Of a stretch of 64,000 nucleotides of DNA, positions 24,201-31,267 are shown in pieces. How positions within the stretch are numbered: the first letter of the stretch is position 1; the number at the start of each line of letters is the position of its first letter. The notes beneath the pieces are model-generated. The model saw only the letters and a program-made list of their open reading frames with translations, was not told the origin of the DNA and did no database searches. The stretch lies in assembly GCA_965261955.1 (NCBI GenBank), contig CBDHEM010000062.1:8818-72817 (forward strand), written 5' to 3'. Origin of the DNA: JABAAI01 sp965261955. GTDB lineage: Bacteria > Spirochaetota > Leptospiria > Leptospirales > Leptonemataceae. The position numbers were made by a program, and so were the translations under genes.

Positions 24201-26252
24201 GGCTATTAGTCCAATTTATTTCAGCCCGTGAAAAATCCTATTCTCACAATGGGTCAAGTCAGAATCTGTTTGTTTATCAACATACGCTCATTTTCACTCC
24301 AGAACAGTAGGCAGAAATTACTCTCTATGTCTTGTTGAATGGCAATAGTACATCTAGTCATTGCTACTTGAAGGAGCTACAAGTCCACACCCCTTTGTGC
24401 ATGCTTAATGGTTGTGTAGTTAAAAAAAAAATTCTTAAAAAATGACAATTTGAACATTTTATTCTGAAGCTAATTTGCCTTAGATACGAGCATTACAACC
24501 TTCATTTTTTATCCCTTTATATGTTACAGGTTTTGCTGGTGGGATTTTCTGTTTTGGACCTCAACCATCAATTTGGGCCTTATTATTGTATATCTGCTGA
24601 GGCTTAATAAAAACTTAGTAGCTAATTCTGAAATTTCTTTGGTGGTTTCGTTTGTGGGACAGCCTTCGACCAGTAGCAGCTGCTATAGCATGTTAACTTG
24701 AGGCTTTGGGAAAGCTAATGCATTTTACAAGCCTTGATATTTATTTTTATCACAAGTAGATGTATTTTGAGATTTTTGCTCACTTAGGGCATTTTAGAAA
24801 TAGTTGTTTTTTTAAGCTGAAAAACGCTGCTATACTCTGTACGTATTATAAGTGTGTATATATTGTCCATATTGTCCAGGCATAACAGTGGTGACATTTC
24901 TACTCTATTAGTGGCTTAGGTTAGATAGATAGATAAATAGATAGATAGGTAGATGATAGATGATGAGAGAGAGGGAGCAAGGCATCACATGAGCATTATA
25001 GCAGAGATTTGCAAACTTATTATTGGAAATTTATTGTTCTGCCTACAGTTCGTGAAACTGCTGAGCAAAGACAAACCAAGCACCAAGTTCAGTCAGCGCG
25101 AGCAACTGAATATCCTGTTTGAGGTGCTAATGAGAGTAAACGACCATGAAGATAATCCAACAAGAAGTGTGACGTCAACATTACAACGCCTTGGTCAGGC
25201 AATTTGCTTGTGTAATGACCAAACAACTGACAACAGACAAACAATTAAGCTGGATGTGTGTGGGTGTGTGCAAATGATGGAGTGTGCACAGCCACTGCTA
25301 GTTGACGGTGCTGGAAAGATCAATGCAGCGTGGGGTATCAACTTGTATTGGCATTGTATGGCTTGCCCAGGTTGGCTCCACACTGTTTACTTCCCAGTTA
25401 CCACTTCCATGCAAAACACTCAGCACACACAAACAAACTCCAATCTGCAGACATCAAAAAGAACTGGGCGATAACCACCAACATTAAGTGACCTAGCCTC
25501 TGCGTGGTTATTTATATTTGCATGCACGTCTCAAATTCAGGTGTTGAGATATTTTGTTTGATGTTCCGCTAAGTGGCTCAGGTGCTGTTGTTAGTGGTAT
25601 GGTCCGCTAACCATATCAAGCAACAGTAGACCATGCTCATGCAGGTGGCCACGACTCTTATTCAAATTGTTATGCATGTGTTTTTCTGGAAGACTTTAAG
25701 GGTATTCATTACATAGAGCCATTGACCATCTACATCTAAACACATCCAATCCTGCAACTCTTTCGTGTGTTTTTTCTCAGTGTTTTTTTATTTTAATATT
25801 AATTAAATTGGGCTAGTGTGTGATCTCTAGGCGTTGGTTGTTTTGGCAGCTAGATGAAAAGCTGCTGATTCAGTATAATCACAGGTTGAATTGGACAACA
25901 TTGACTTATTGGTTGGAAAACTGTTGCTAGGAATAAATGTTTCTAATCAGTTCAGGTAATGAGAAATCACCTGGGTGTAGCTGTAATGGGTGGTGTTCCT
26001 CTAATGGGTGCTAATTTGTGATCTTTCTCTGTGTGTGTGTGTGTGTACATTTTCATTCATAGACTCGGGGCCTGCTGAATGTCTGATATTCCTTTCTGTG
26101 TGTGTGTCTGTGTGCATTTTCATTCATAGGCTCAGTGCCTGCTGAATGTCAGTGGAGATGCTGCACTTATTTCTCCCACCTCAACGACAATGACTGCCGC
26201 TCATGCAGCAGCTGCTTCTGTGGTGCGTTCTCTTTCCAAGGAGCTGGTTTGA
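225..26252 (+). CDS. C2CD5: C2CD5 (C2 domain-containing protein 5) ortholog, 3' part, six exons
   Basis: C-terminal 203 codons of a C2CD5/CDP138 ortholog; the upstream part, including the C2 domain, lies outside the window. Exons: 225-299, 372-441, 2341-2432, 3079-3183, 11256-11402, 26130-26252, stop TGA at 26250-26252. Phases join without a frame break. Order and wording follow the vertebrate C-terminus: LPEDDVLQVAVTA (vertebrate LPEDELIQVTVTA), RITPLPF then VNFFLIRESTSIRE (MTPLSF, INMFFIRETTSLRE), ARAHVAAVGGNAL (VRAHVAALGGNAV), HPHKNQ then AQCLLNVSGDA (NPNKNQAQCLINVSGDA). This stretch is a YbjQ-like module. In mammals the protein is a calcium/lipid-binding factor in insulin-stimulated GLUT4 vesicle fusion; its role here is inferred only from homology. 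Introns 4 and 5 (8.1 and 14.7 kb) are loaded with repeats and dead transposons. The last ~30 residues differ from the vertebrate tail. Confidence 0.85.
372..441 (+). CDS. C2CD5: C2CD5 exon, VAVTAMVTKIQ
   Basis: Follows a 72-bp intron with acceptor actttatccag. Reads VAVTAMVTKIQPAGVTAIPK, matching vertebrate VTVTAV just after the LPEDELIQ segment. Donor placed at tctg|gtaaac (phase 1), which lets the next exon join in frame. If that donor is not used, the frame stops at TAG 450-452. Confidence 0.65.
442..2340 (+). other. C2CD5 intron 2, no gene seen
   Basis: No coding homology noticed. It holds short degenerate repeats: attcattgactgacaacta-type units around 487-605, a doubled ctgtagtatacta motif at 1815-1850, and ttattatgatgtaatg units around 2263-2340 that run up to the next acceptor. 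The small open frames at 892-1118 look like chance. Confidence 0.5.
2341..2432 (+). CDS. C2CD5: C2CD5 exon, acidic low-conservation linker
   Basis: With the split codon from the previous exon it reads DEMIFSMEDIPHHQDTSLL and continues to a donor ggg|gtacgc in phase 0, so it joins both neighbours in frame. It sits where vertebrate C2CD5 has a poorly conserved linker containing DNEELLQFPLEL. The acceptor (gatgtaatgtag) lies inside a small repeat and lacks a strong pyrimidine tract, so this exon is the least certain of the set. Confidence 0.5.
2433..3078 (+). other. C2CD5 intron 3 with 20-bp poly-G run
   Basis: Contains a short CA microsatellite near 2443-2453 and a G homopolymer at 2938-2957 preceded by a T run. 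No gene seen. Confidence 0.5.
3079..3183 (+). CDS. C2CD5: C2CD5 exon, YbjQ-like RITPLPF...FFLIRESTSIRE
   Basis: 35 codons, phase 0 to phase 0, acceptor tctttgtctcag, donor cgcgag|gtaatg. AVRITPLPF, YLTIVNFFLIRESTSIRE correspond to vertebrate VVKMTPLSF and YLGIINMFFIRETTSLRE. High-quality homology and splice sites. Confidence 0.88.
4395..4745 (+). repeat. Minisatellite, 24-bp unit
   Basis: About 14 units of gaaccatccagccatgcagc plus cttg, with a/c variants (gaaacatcc). After about 4640 it changes to a shorter agccatgtagccaagc-type unit. The unit length is a multiple of three, so several frames on both strands stay open (for example repeated HAALEPSS or AAWLDGSK). That is a by-product of the repeat and not a gene. 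Confidence 0.92.
5292..7484 (-). pseudogene. Decayed hAT-type transposase (TTF zinc finger / DUF4371-like)
   Basis: Reading the minus strand from an ATG at 7484: a TTF-type zinc-finger remnant near 7070-7230 (PWLEYDENHQGAFCKTCKK), a central part at 6262-6890 (GVWIDELQ, then MGFDGAATLVGKKTGVQA and HCHCHRLQLA), and a C-terminal dimerisation-type segment at 5300-5640 (LPVGSALVERSSSHMKMIK, then LRNGLGEVNLSHLMKLAIE). The pieces lie in different frames with stops and frameshifts between them, so the gene is dead. The order (zinc finger, RNase H-like part, C-terminal dimerisation region) matches hAT elements related to the ZMYM/ZNF862 group. It ends in a GAA-type triplet run (about 5300-5325) that encodes an arginine string. 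Terminal inverted repeats were not identified. Confidence 0.8.
8634..8701. repeat. Short perfect hairpin (about 20-bp arms)
   Basis: The left arm tattatgatgacatcatcag (8634-8653) is the near-exact reverse complement of the right arm around 8680-8701, separated by about 27 bases. Each arm also has a locally palindromic core (gatgacatcatc). Confidence 0.7.
11256..11402 (+). CDS. C2CD5: C2CD5 exon, ARAHVAAVGGNAL core
   Basis: 49 codons, phase 0 to phase 0. It reads NGGLDSFMHLFVLEAQA, then IARAHVAAVGGNALLNY, then IEHPHKNQ, corresponding to the most conserved part of C2CD5 (EGGVSGFLHAF..., VRAHVAALGGNAVVSY, ENPNKNQ). The acceptor is the end of a CA microsatellite (cacacacacag); the donor accag|gtcggt is weak after GT. 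Confidence 0.9.
12110..12935 (+). repeat. Minisatellite, about 44-bp unit
   Basis: About 18-19 imperfect units of tcataaacactaaggtaaag + gaacaggtgtgcagtttata + tatg. Variants include ggtcaaggtacagg and shortened forms lacking one tata step. Confidence 0.93.
13931..14110 (+). repeat. Dispersed element copy flanking the 43-bp minisatellite
   Basis: Begins ttgacgcactttttaaa, followed by a C-rich run, an A run, aagcttata, and ends gctgatattagctc just before the first minisatellite unit. The same order of motifs recurs at 33024-33200, so this is a dispersed repeat. Confidence 0.65.
14085..15545 (+). repeat. Minisatellite, 43-bp unit
   Basis: About 34 units of ccttgaatacttcactaagg + tagtaaaccagactccaagc + atg. 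Units in the right two-thirds are nearly identical; units at the left end vary more (tataagg insertions, ggaaccag variants). Its flank carries the dispersed element at 13931-14110. Confidence 0.95.
16003..16266. mobile_element. Foldback / MITE-like inverted repeat
   Basis: The left side (ccagctatactggat, then aggaatggaaacaaggctgt, gtacccatg, and taaaatcatatacaccaatat) is the imperfect reverse complement of the right side (atattggtgtatttgat, catgggtacag, cttgtttccattcctta, agtatagttgg). Arms are about 110 bp with a central loop of about 45 bp. No transposase lies inside. It is either a non-autonomous foldback transposon or, if transcribed, a long hairpin RNA. Confidence 0.75.
16840..17148 (-). 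CDS. Unassigned candidate exon, basic N-terminus
   Basis: On the minus strand an ATG at 17148 opens a frame beginning MAEQGRARLTKRKGDNKARR, rich in Lys/Arg and of mixed composition unlike the surrounding repeats. A good donor shape (tatatgt|gtaagttg) occurs after about 69 codons, so it could be a first exon of a gene nested in C2CD5 intron 5. No family is recognised and no partner exon could be placed. It may be chance or a transposon remnant. Confidence 0.2.
   Translation of the reverse strand: MAEQGRARLTKRKGDNKARRASRTTDSSTANKISTANVSPRVRPNAGKALNNYFMHGLPTEKCYTEYMCKLTSASTHTLPHVFAGQCLNPFKYNCCIAKVSH
17215..18215 (+). repeat. Minisatellite, 32-bp unit
   Basis: About 31 units of cttgtaacactgagccatcc + cttggcagtgca, with tight C/T and A/G variants (agctatccc, agtacac, gtgacac). 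On the minus strand it stays open in long frames (for example GWLSVTS, GIAQCYKCTAK); these come from the repeat. Confidence 0.95.
18680..19220. mobile_element. Possible MITE-like segment with internal inverted repeat
   Basis: Around 19098-19165 the bases catgatgcgatgagaag face ctactcgtcgcatcacgtg, an imperfect inverted repeat, and the outer parts carry aagcctagttcacactg and gaagcaggcttcata. The limits are guesses and no transposase is present. Confidence 0.25.
20190..20465 (+). repeat. Short tandem repeat, about 67-bp unit, four copies
   Basis: Four imperfect copies of a block containing gatctgtggggatattggag, ctggcaggtaaggagtcag and tcctgctggtgaatgtgatt. It lies between GT microsatellites and the LINE remnant. 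Confidence 0.85.
20490..23640 (+). pseudogene. Decayed LINE (non-LTR retrotransposon) reverse transcriptase, interrupted by a minisatellite
   Basis: Reading frames switch, but RT landmarks appear in order: LLIPLHRKEIAPSV and ISGYCPP (20495-20570), SGKVPL (20574-20592), RLQPRVELPL and ESQCGFHQGG (22194-22223 and flank), QCGFHQRRGYADQMFSLQ, then LLEKAKKFH (22318-22400), TDDMALVLNHG (the ADD box, about 22728-22760), KADVLPTPLYGLE (about 23078-23118), FLGHLSWDGSCLPKQLL and DWYELAERHSLW (about 23294-23445). These match the RT and C-terminal part of CR1/I-like LINEs (ADDxAL; LPTLLYGSE; RWLGHxxRMDxxRLPK; WYELAxDRSxW). The aspartate pair of the catalytic box is kept, but there are many stops and frameshifts. 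A CxxCGK remnant follows near 23614-23640. Confidence 0.8.
20595..22195 (+). repeat. Minisatellite, 35-bp unit, within the LINE reading frame
   Basis: About 45 units of agagctccagcctagagcag + aactccctctctgtc, followed by two longer units (22196-22325) that also contain caatgtggcttccatcag. One unit corresponds to LQPRAELPLC, which is the LINE RT segment normally found once just before ESQCGF. Right-hand units carry more variants (gccgaactcc, gtgtgagctcc). Confidence 0.93.
25049..25190 (+). CDS. Unassigned coding-like segment (candidate exon)
   Basis: After an acceptor-like ttctgcctacag the frame reads FVKLLSKDKPSTKFSQREQL, then NILFEVLMRVNDHEDNP. It is of non-repetitive, gene-like composition. 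Two donors are possible: aga|gtaaac (exon 25049-25135, phase 0) or cttg|gtcagg (near 25190). Inserting it into C2CD5 would split the conserved HKNQ-AQCL junction, so constitutive use there is unlikely. Family not recognised; it may be a cassette exon, a stray exon of another gene or a pseudogene piece. Confidence 0.3.
26049..26090 (+). pseudogene. Duplicated decoy of the last C2CD5 acceptor and exon start
   Basis: attttcattcatag followed by actcggggcctgctgaatgt copies attttcattcatag and gctcagtgcctgctgaatgt at 26116-26149, displaced by 67 bp with a GT microsatellite in each copy. The decoy frame would read TRGLLNV and then stop. Confidence 0.75.
26130..26252 (+). CDS. C2CD5: C2CD5 terminal exon
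   Basis: Phase-0 exon of 40 codons plus TGA. AQCLLNVSGDAAL matches vertebrate AQCLINVSGDAVV directly after the KNQ of the previous exon. The remaining Ala/Ser/Thr-rich tail ending SLSKELV has no counterpart I recognise. Confidence 0.88.
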   Translation, partial: AQCLLNVSGDAALISPTSTTMTAAHAAAASVVRSLSKELV

Positions 26253-26576
26253 GCAGAAGGGCACAAAGGAAACTTATTTCAACATTGCTCTGAGCTTTTA
26301 TTTGCAGCATATCTTAATTTATTGTGTTAATGCTTGTTAGCTCACTCTGTGGGCGGCAATATGAAAATAGAAGTGCAATAATTGGCTTCTCTAATTCTTA
26401 ATCTAATTTGTTGCTCTACTTAGTGGTCATATGCTCATTAGTGTAAGCACAATTATGTTTTCTCTGGCAACCGTAGAAAAATTGCTGACATTGCACCCAC
26501 TTGCCACATGGCAGTGTTTGCAGCCTACAACAGTAACACTTGAGCACTCATGAATATCATTAGCACGTTCACCGTG
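26253..26576 (+). other. C2CD5 3' UTR and short intergenic gap
   Basis: About 325 bp separate the C2CD5 stop from the next gene's TATA box. I see no canonical AATAAA here, so the C2CD5 poly(A) signal is non-canonical or lies further on. Confidence 0.5.
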
Positions 26577-26586
26577 TATATAAAAG
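26577..26586 (+). promoter_or_regulatory. TATA box of the EGF-EAR gene
   Basis: tatataaaag, a strong TATA match. A start site about 30 bp downstream (near 26608) would give a short non-coding first exon that ends at the donor cag|gtaagc at 26671. Confidence 0.65.
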
Positions 26587-26607
26587 TGGAGGCTGCTAGC
26601 TTAGTCT

Positions 26608-26670
26608 GCCACCAGATCTCAAGAATCTGCAGATTTCTTCCGAGTGTACAACAAACCTCAAACTCAACAG
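26608..26670 (+). other. 5' UTR exon 1 of the EGF-EAR gene
   Basis: The right edge is a consensus donor (aacag|gtaagc). The left edge is estimated from the TATA box. It contains no ATG, consistent with a leader exon. Confidence 0.5.
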
Positions 26671-26737
26671 GTAAGCCATCTTGATTAAAATGACTACTCA
26701 AAAATACAGAGTTTTTTTTCCCCCTTCCATTTTACAG

Positions 26738-26880
26738 CAATACAGCCAGCATGATTATGCACACTCTCATTGGCAAGCTGTCCGAGAAACAAGGGCGTTC
26801 TTATGGAGCACCTCGTCTCATTCACTTCCTTGCCTATTGTATCTTGTGCAGCATCTTGCCTAAGGCAATTGTGGGCTCTC
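26738..26880 (+). CDS. EGF-EAR gene exon 2: start codon and signal peptide
   Basis: Acceptor ccattttacag, donor ggctctc|gtaagt (phase 1). The ATG at 26751 opens MIMHTLIGKLSEKQG; the hydrophobic stretch RLIHFLAYCILCSIL follows. Signal cleavage would fall close to the exon end (AIVGS). Confidence 0.8.
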
Positions 26881-29800
26881 GTAAGTTTCTTCAACATATT
26901 ATATAATGTATATGAATATATTATATTTAGCTGAGCCCGTTTAGAAATTGTGATAAAATAAAATAAATAGTGTGTCAGTCGATCTTCAATTCAATTGTAA
27001 CTTCCGTCCCCCTCCCAAAAAGGGCGGAAAAGAACGTTTGTGTTTGCGAAGTAAACTGCTGTGCTAAGCAAAGCATTATATTTTCTCTTATTTGTTGCAC
27101 ACTGTGGTAGCTAAAACATTATTAAATGTGTCTCTGGTGGGGGTAGAGTTTAGATGCAATATGAGGTTGTTAAATATTTTATGTTGGCAGCTTCGTGATT
27201 CATTACTTAACTTTCCAGTACCTCAAGATTTTACAATCAGCTTCTTTTTGTTGTTGGGTCAATGTTTCAACTGAAGGCTTCATTTCGTCCTATTGAAGAC
27301 AAGTATTCAGTTGAAATGTTAGCAAAAGGATAGAAAAAGATGATTGTCGGATGAATCATCTGCACGTATTTTATGAAGCTAGCTAAGAATCGCCATTCCA
27401 GTGAGAATAATTGTCATGTTTATTAGGTTGTGCGTTGTTAATTAACCAGCCGGACATAATTCACATAACACACACGACTACCTTACTTAATATTGCTTTT
27501 TGTAACTGTTGATACCTAGATCCTGTGGCATGTGATATTTTCCCGTGTGAGAATGGAGGCACATGTGTACCGGAGAGTGACGGGAGTTATTCCTGCACCT
27601 GCCCGATGGGATACAAGGGAATTAAATGCGAACAAGGTAAATCTCTTCATTATTGGTCATGAAGACATTAGCATATTCCCTAATTAATTAAAATACAACT
27701 GCAACGACACTCGCGGCTTTTGATAACTTGTTTTATGTGTTGCTTGTTTGTTTGTAGTATGGTTGACTGAAGAAGCGTTTGCGAAAATTGGAAACAAAAT
27801 CGAGATTTTGTCTACAATTGTAAGAAACTATGCAATTGTCATTATACAATACGTACTATTGCCCTTATAGGGTTATGTGCTCCAGTGATCTAAACACTAG
27901 TGTTTAATTTAAAGCTTATTACCTATTAAATCCAACTTAGCACCTCTTATCACAGTGTTAAGACCATGGGGCACTAAATAATGAGTATGTTTTATCGTCC
28001 TTCAATAATTACTCATTCCTATTTATTTATGACATTGAATGTGATGTACTCTATGAGAGAACATACTTGTATTGGTTAATTAAAGGGGCCATGATCATTA
28101 AATATTTACGCATGCGACATGTTGAATTAGGTGATATAGAGTATGGTTGAATCATGATGGTTGATTTATACTCAAGTACTGAATTATATTTTTGAATATT
28201 AATTATTAAACTGGTAACTGGAAATTTACAGAGATATATGTCCACATGGGCTTGGCCCAGACCACAGTTTATATAATATTGAAATGCTATTTTTTCCCCT
28301 CATTCCGTGTATATAGGTAAGTTTTACAACAGTTGCCCAACTAACCCAAATGAAAACCATGAACACTCTGAAGAATAGCCAAGGTTAGTAAGATCAGGTC
28401 AAGGTCAACGGGAGGTGAAGAAAATATAATAATAATGTTCATATTAATTCATAAAGACACACACAGAGTGTTTGACATGTTCTGACTGGATGAGAGGGAA
28501 TGTCACAAGTCTGAAGTTCAAAATGTGGCATTTTCAGTTGTTTGTTTGACCTTCATGCTTGTCTAAGTGTGTCAGTGATAAGCATATTAATCTGATGCAT
28601 GTGCATGCAAAGTCACGACATGCACGGTAAAGCTTCGGCTGAACTCAATACAAAAACCACTTTCCCTAACCTTCATATACTAAGCTATAGCGATTTCTCT
28701 GTCCGTCCGTCTGTCTGTGTCCCTTAACTCCTTCTATGCAGTTGGAATGATAGGGATGAAACACTGTGTAGCCTTCAAAAATCACCCAAGGAAGGTTTTG
28801 CGTTTTCCTCTTAGAATGGAGGAAGTCATTCTTTTTATGCTCTTTGCAATTGTCAGCCATTTTGTTTAGTTACAAGATATACCCATATATACATGTGTTT
28901 CTCACATTCCCAAAGATGGCACGCAAATAGCACCAGTGATAACTGTCCATGGGACGGGTTTCTTGGCTAGAATATATACTTCATTAAATAATAACATACA
29001 GTGTATATTACATGAAGATGACATGTAATCTTTTATATGAGGATCAGTGCCCAGCAAAACTTGAACATTATCTTTTTATTAATAGTAACATATAATGAAG
29101 CTTAACTTTGTATATGTTTGAGACAAATAGCCCCATGTGACTAGGCTTCTTGTCAACAACATCTTTATCATTCTATCTAGATCAATTGCAAAGCTTTCTT
29201 AATTCACTCAATGGCCCACGTTTCTTCACGCCATGGAGTTCCCTTCAACTGTCGGAAGGTGTGGTGGACTCCAGCTACCTACAGATTGCCAGCAGACAAC
29301 TGCTAGTGATTCTGACCAACTACTCCCTCATTCACGTGTTTGAGCTTCGTAATCAGTCCAGCTTTGTTGAAATCCAAGTTCTCCCCTCGAGGCAGGCTTG
29401 GAGCCTAAAGGGCTTCAGTATGGGAAGAAAGGATTGCTTGGCTGTAGCTCAGTCTTCACAAGCACTTGGGAATAATGGAGATGAAGTGAGATCTGTGCTC
29501 TACTGTTGGAATGCTACCATGCAGCATTTTCAAAAATTCCAAGATTTAGACACCAGGGGTGCTCTTCATGTGGAATATGTTTCAACTGGATCCACGCACA
29601 AATTTTTAGTGTTTGCTTGTTCCAGATATCGGGGGAAAAGCAGTATGCTATCTTACGTGTATGTATGGTCATCACTCGAGCAACGATTCTTTCTGTTCCA
29701 ATACCTTCCCACGTTTGGTGCTGTTCGTTCCATCGCTGTGCACACTGAAGATGCTACGTTCTTGTCGGTTCGTCAGATGAAGGGAAGCTTAAATTCCAGT

Positions 29801-30229
29801 ACCAAAATGTTTGCATGGAATGGAACACACTTTCATCATGTGACGTTTGTTTCTCCCAGAGCTGGATATGTCTTTGCAGCAGGCCAATGTATGTTCATTA
29901 TCTCCTCTGGCACCATTTACAGACGTGACGTGGATTCCAAAGATTTCACATTTCACTCAACACTTCAAGGCTCGCACGATTTGAGAGATGTTTACGAGTA
30001 TTTCTCCACCGACAATGAACACTTCTTAGCAGTGAGCCATTTCATGGGCAACACAAGTTCTTCATTAGCCATTTACAGATTGAATGGCTTTGACTTTGTT
30101 CCATACCAGAATGTGTCCATTCCAAGTGGTCTGTCTTTCGTAAAAGTGTTTAGCTTGGTGGAAAATGGACTGGTGCTGGCAGTAATTGGTAGACAGAACA
30201 TTGAATTGCTGGAGTGGAAGCACATGTAA
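26751..30229 (+). CDS. Secreted EGF - coiled coil - EAR/EPTP repeat protein
   Basis: Spliced CDS: 26751-26880, 27520-27636, 27758-27819, 28317-28383, 29181-30229; 1425 nt, 474 aa. Residues 20-43 form a hydrophobic signal peptide (FLAYCILCSIL). Residues 45-81 are one EGF domain with six cysteines (48, 53, 59, 69, 71, 80; core PCENGGTC and CTCPMGYKGIKC); no calcium-binding consensus is seen. Residues 86-140 are heptad-like and probably helical. Residues 145-474 hold EAR/EPTP-type repeats (SYLQIASRQLLVIL, FLVFACSRYRGKSS, FQYLPTFGAVRSIAVHTEDA, HFLAVSHFMGNTSSSLAIYR), the family that forms beta-propellers in LGI, TSPEAR and ADGRV1. Seven or so N-x-S/T sites fit secretion. The ATG at 26751 is the first in exon 2; 26757 is an in-frame alternative. 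Ligand and role are unknown; extracellular adhesion or receptor binding is inferred from the family. Confidence 0.85.
27520..27636 (+). CDS. EGF-EAR gene exon 3: EGF domain
   Basis: A 117-nt symmetrical phase 1-1 exon carrying exactly one EGF domain, the classic shuffled-module layout. Acceptor gatacctag, donor aacaag|gtaaat. Confidence 0.92.
27758..27819 (+). CDS. EGF-EAR gene exon 4: coiled-coil part 1
   Basis: 62 nt (phase 1 to phase 0), reading WLTEEAFAKIGNKIEILSTI. Acceptor tgtttgtttgtag, donor acaatt|gtaaga. Confidence 0.75.
28317..28383 (+). CDS. EGF-EAR gene exon 5: coiled-coil part 2
   Basis: 67 nt (phase 0 to phase 1), reading VSFTTVAQLTQMKTMNTLKN. It is needed to keep the frame between exon 4 (ends phase 0) and exon 6 (starts phase 1). 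The exon begins gtaagt directly after tatatag, so its left edge also looks like a donor. Donor caag|gttagt. Confidence 0.65.
28384..29180 (+). other. Intron 5 of the EGF-EAR gene
   Basis: No gene seen. Around 28690-28860 the sequence has the look of a dispersed repeat (a ctgtccgtccgtctgtctgt run beside a short open frame on the minus strand), but I cannot define it. Confidence 0.4.
29181..30229 (+). CDS. EGF-EAR gene exon 6: EAR/EPTP repeat region
   Basis: Long last exon (349 residues), acceptor atcattctatctag, stop TAA at 30227-30229. The frame is open upstream to 29150, but the ATG there lies in the intron and is not the start. The repeats have the EAR pattern: about 50 residues each, beta-rich, with F/Y-x-x-x-Q/LP then a hydrophobic strand. 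Confidence 0.9.
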
Positions 30230-30553
30230 TATATTATCTGGACTAAGGACTAAAGACATCATTATTTTCTCACTGAATATTCGAACTGTTACCTTCTTTC
30301 TTATATCAGTCAATATCAGCTGACTATAATATGACTGATGCTATTTACATTGTTCCTACCCAAGAAGATATGCACATAGTATCAGTCAAATTGACTTTTA
30401 CCAAACCCAAAACCTTTACCTAGTATTGGACATTCAGTTATAATTGTATTACCAGATTTTGGTGTTATGTGTTGGTTATTTTTCTAATTATGTGAGTTGA
30501 TTTCCAAAATATAATATTGTATCTGCTTCTTATGTCTACTTCTTTTAAAAAAA

Positions 30554-30559
30554 ATTAAA
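30554..30559 (+). terminator. Poly(A) signal candidate ATTAAA
   Basis: attaaa about 325 bp after the EGF-EAR stop codon, following an A-rich stretch; it would give a 3' UTR of about 350 bases. Confidence 0.45.
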
Positions 30560-30599
30560 GCCATACTTATTAGCAAATTGGCTGATCTTGTGAGTGCCT

Positions 30600-31265
<666 letters not shown>

Positions 31266-31267
31266 AT

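Larger units (their letters stand above)
11403..26129 (+). other. C2CD5 intron 5 (14.7 kb) loaded with minisatellites and dead elements
   Basis: Contains minisatellites at 12110-12935, 14085-15545, 17215-18215 and 20190-20465, a foldback element (16003-16266), a LINE remnant with internal 35-bp array (20490-23640), GT microsatellites (19646-19708, 19999-20104, 26029-26046), a G run (18377-18393) and a GATA-type microsatellite (24925-24960). In 15550-16000, 18400-19640 and 23650-24920 I see no gene, apart from a possible MITE-like segment near 18680-19220. Confidence 0.6.

Noticed and set aside
28666..28860. Minus-strand frame in intron 5 of the EGF-EAR gene
   Set aside because: No recognised family; the sequence looks like a dispersed repeat with a gtccgtctgtctgt run.
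29150..29180. ATG at 29150 as start of the EAR protein
   Set aside because: It lies upstream of a good acceptor (atctag at 29180), and upstream exons supply a signal peptide and EGF domain in matching phase.
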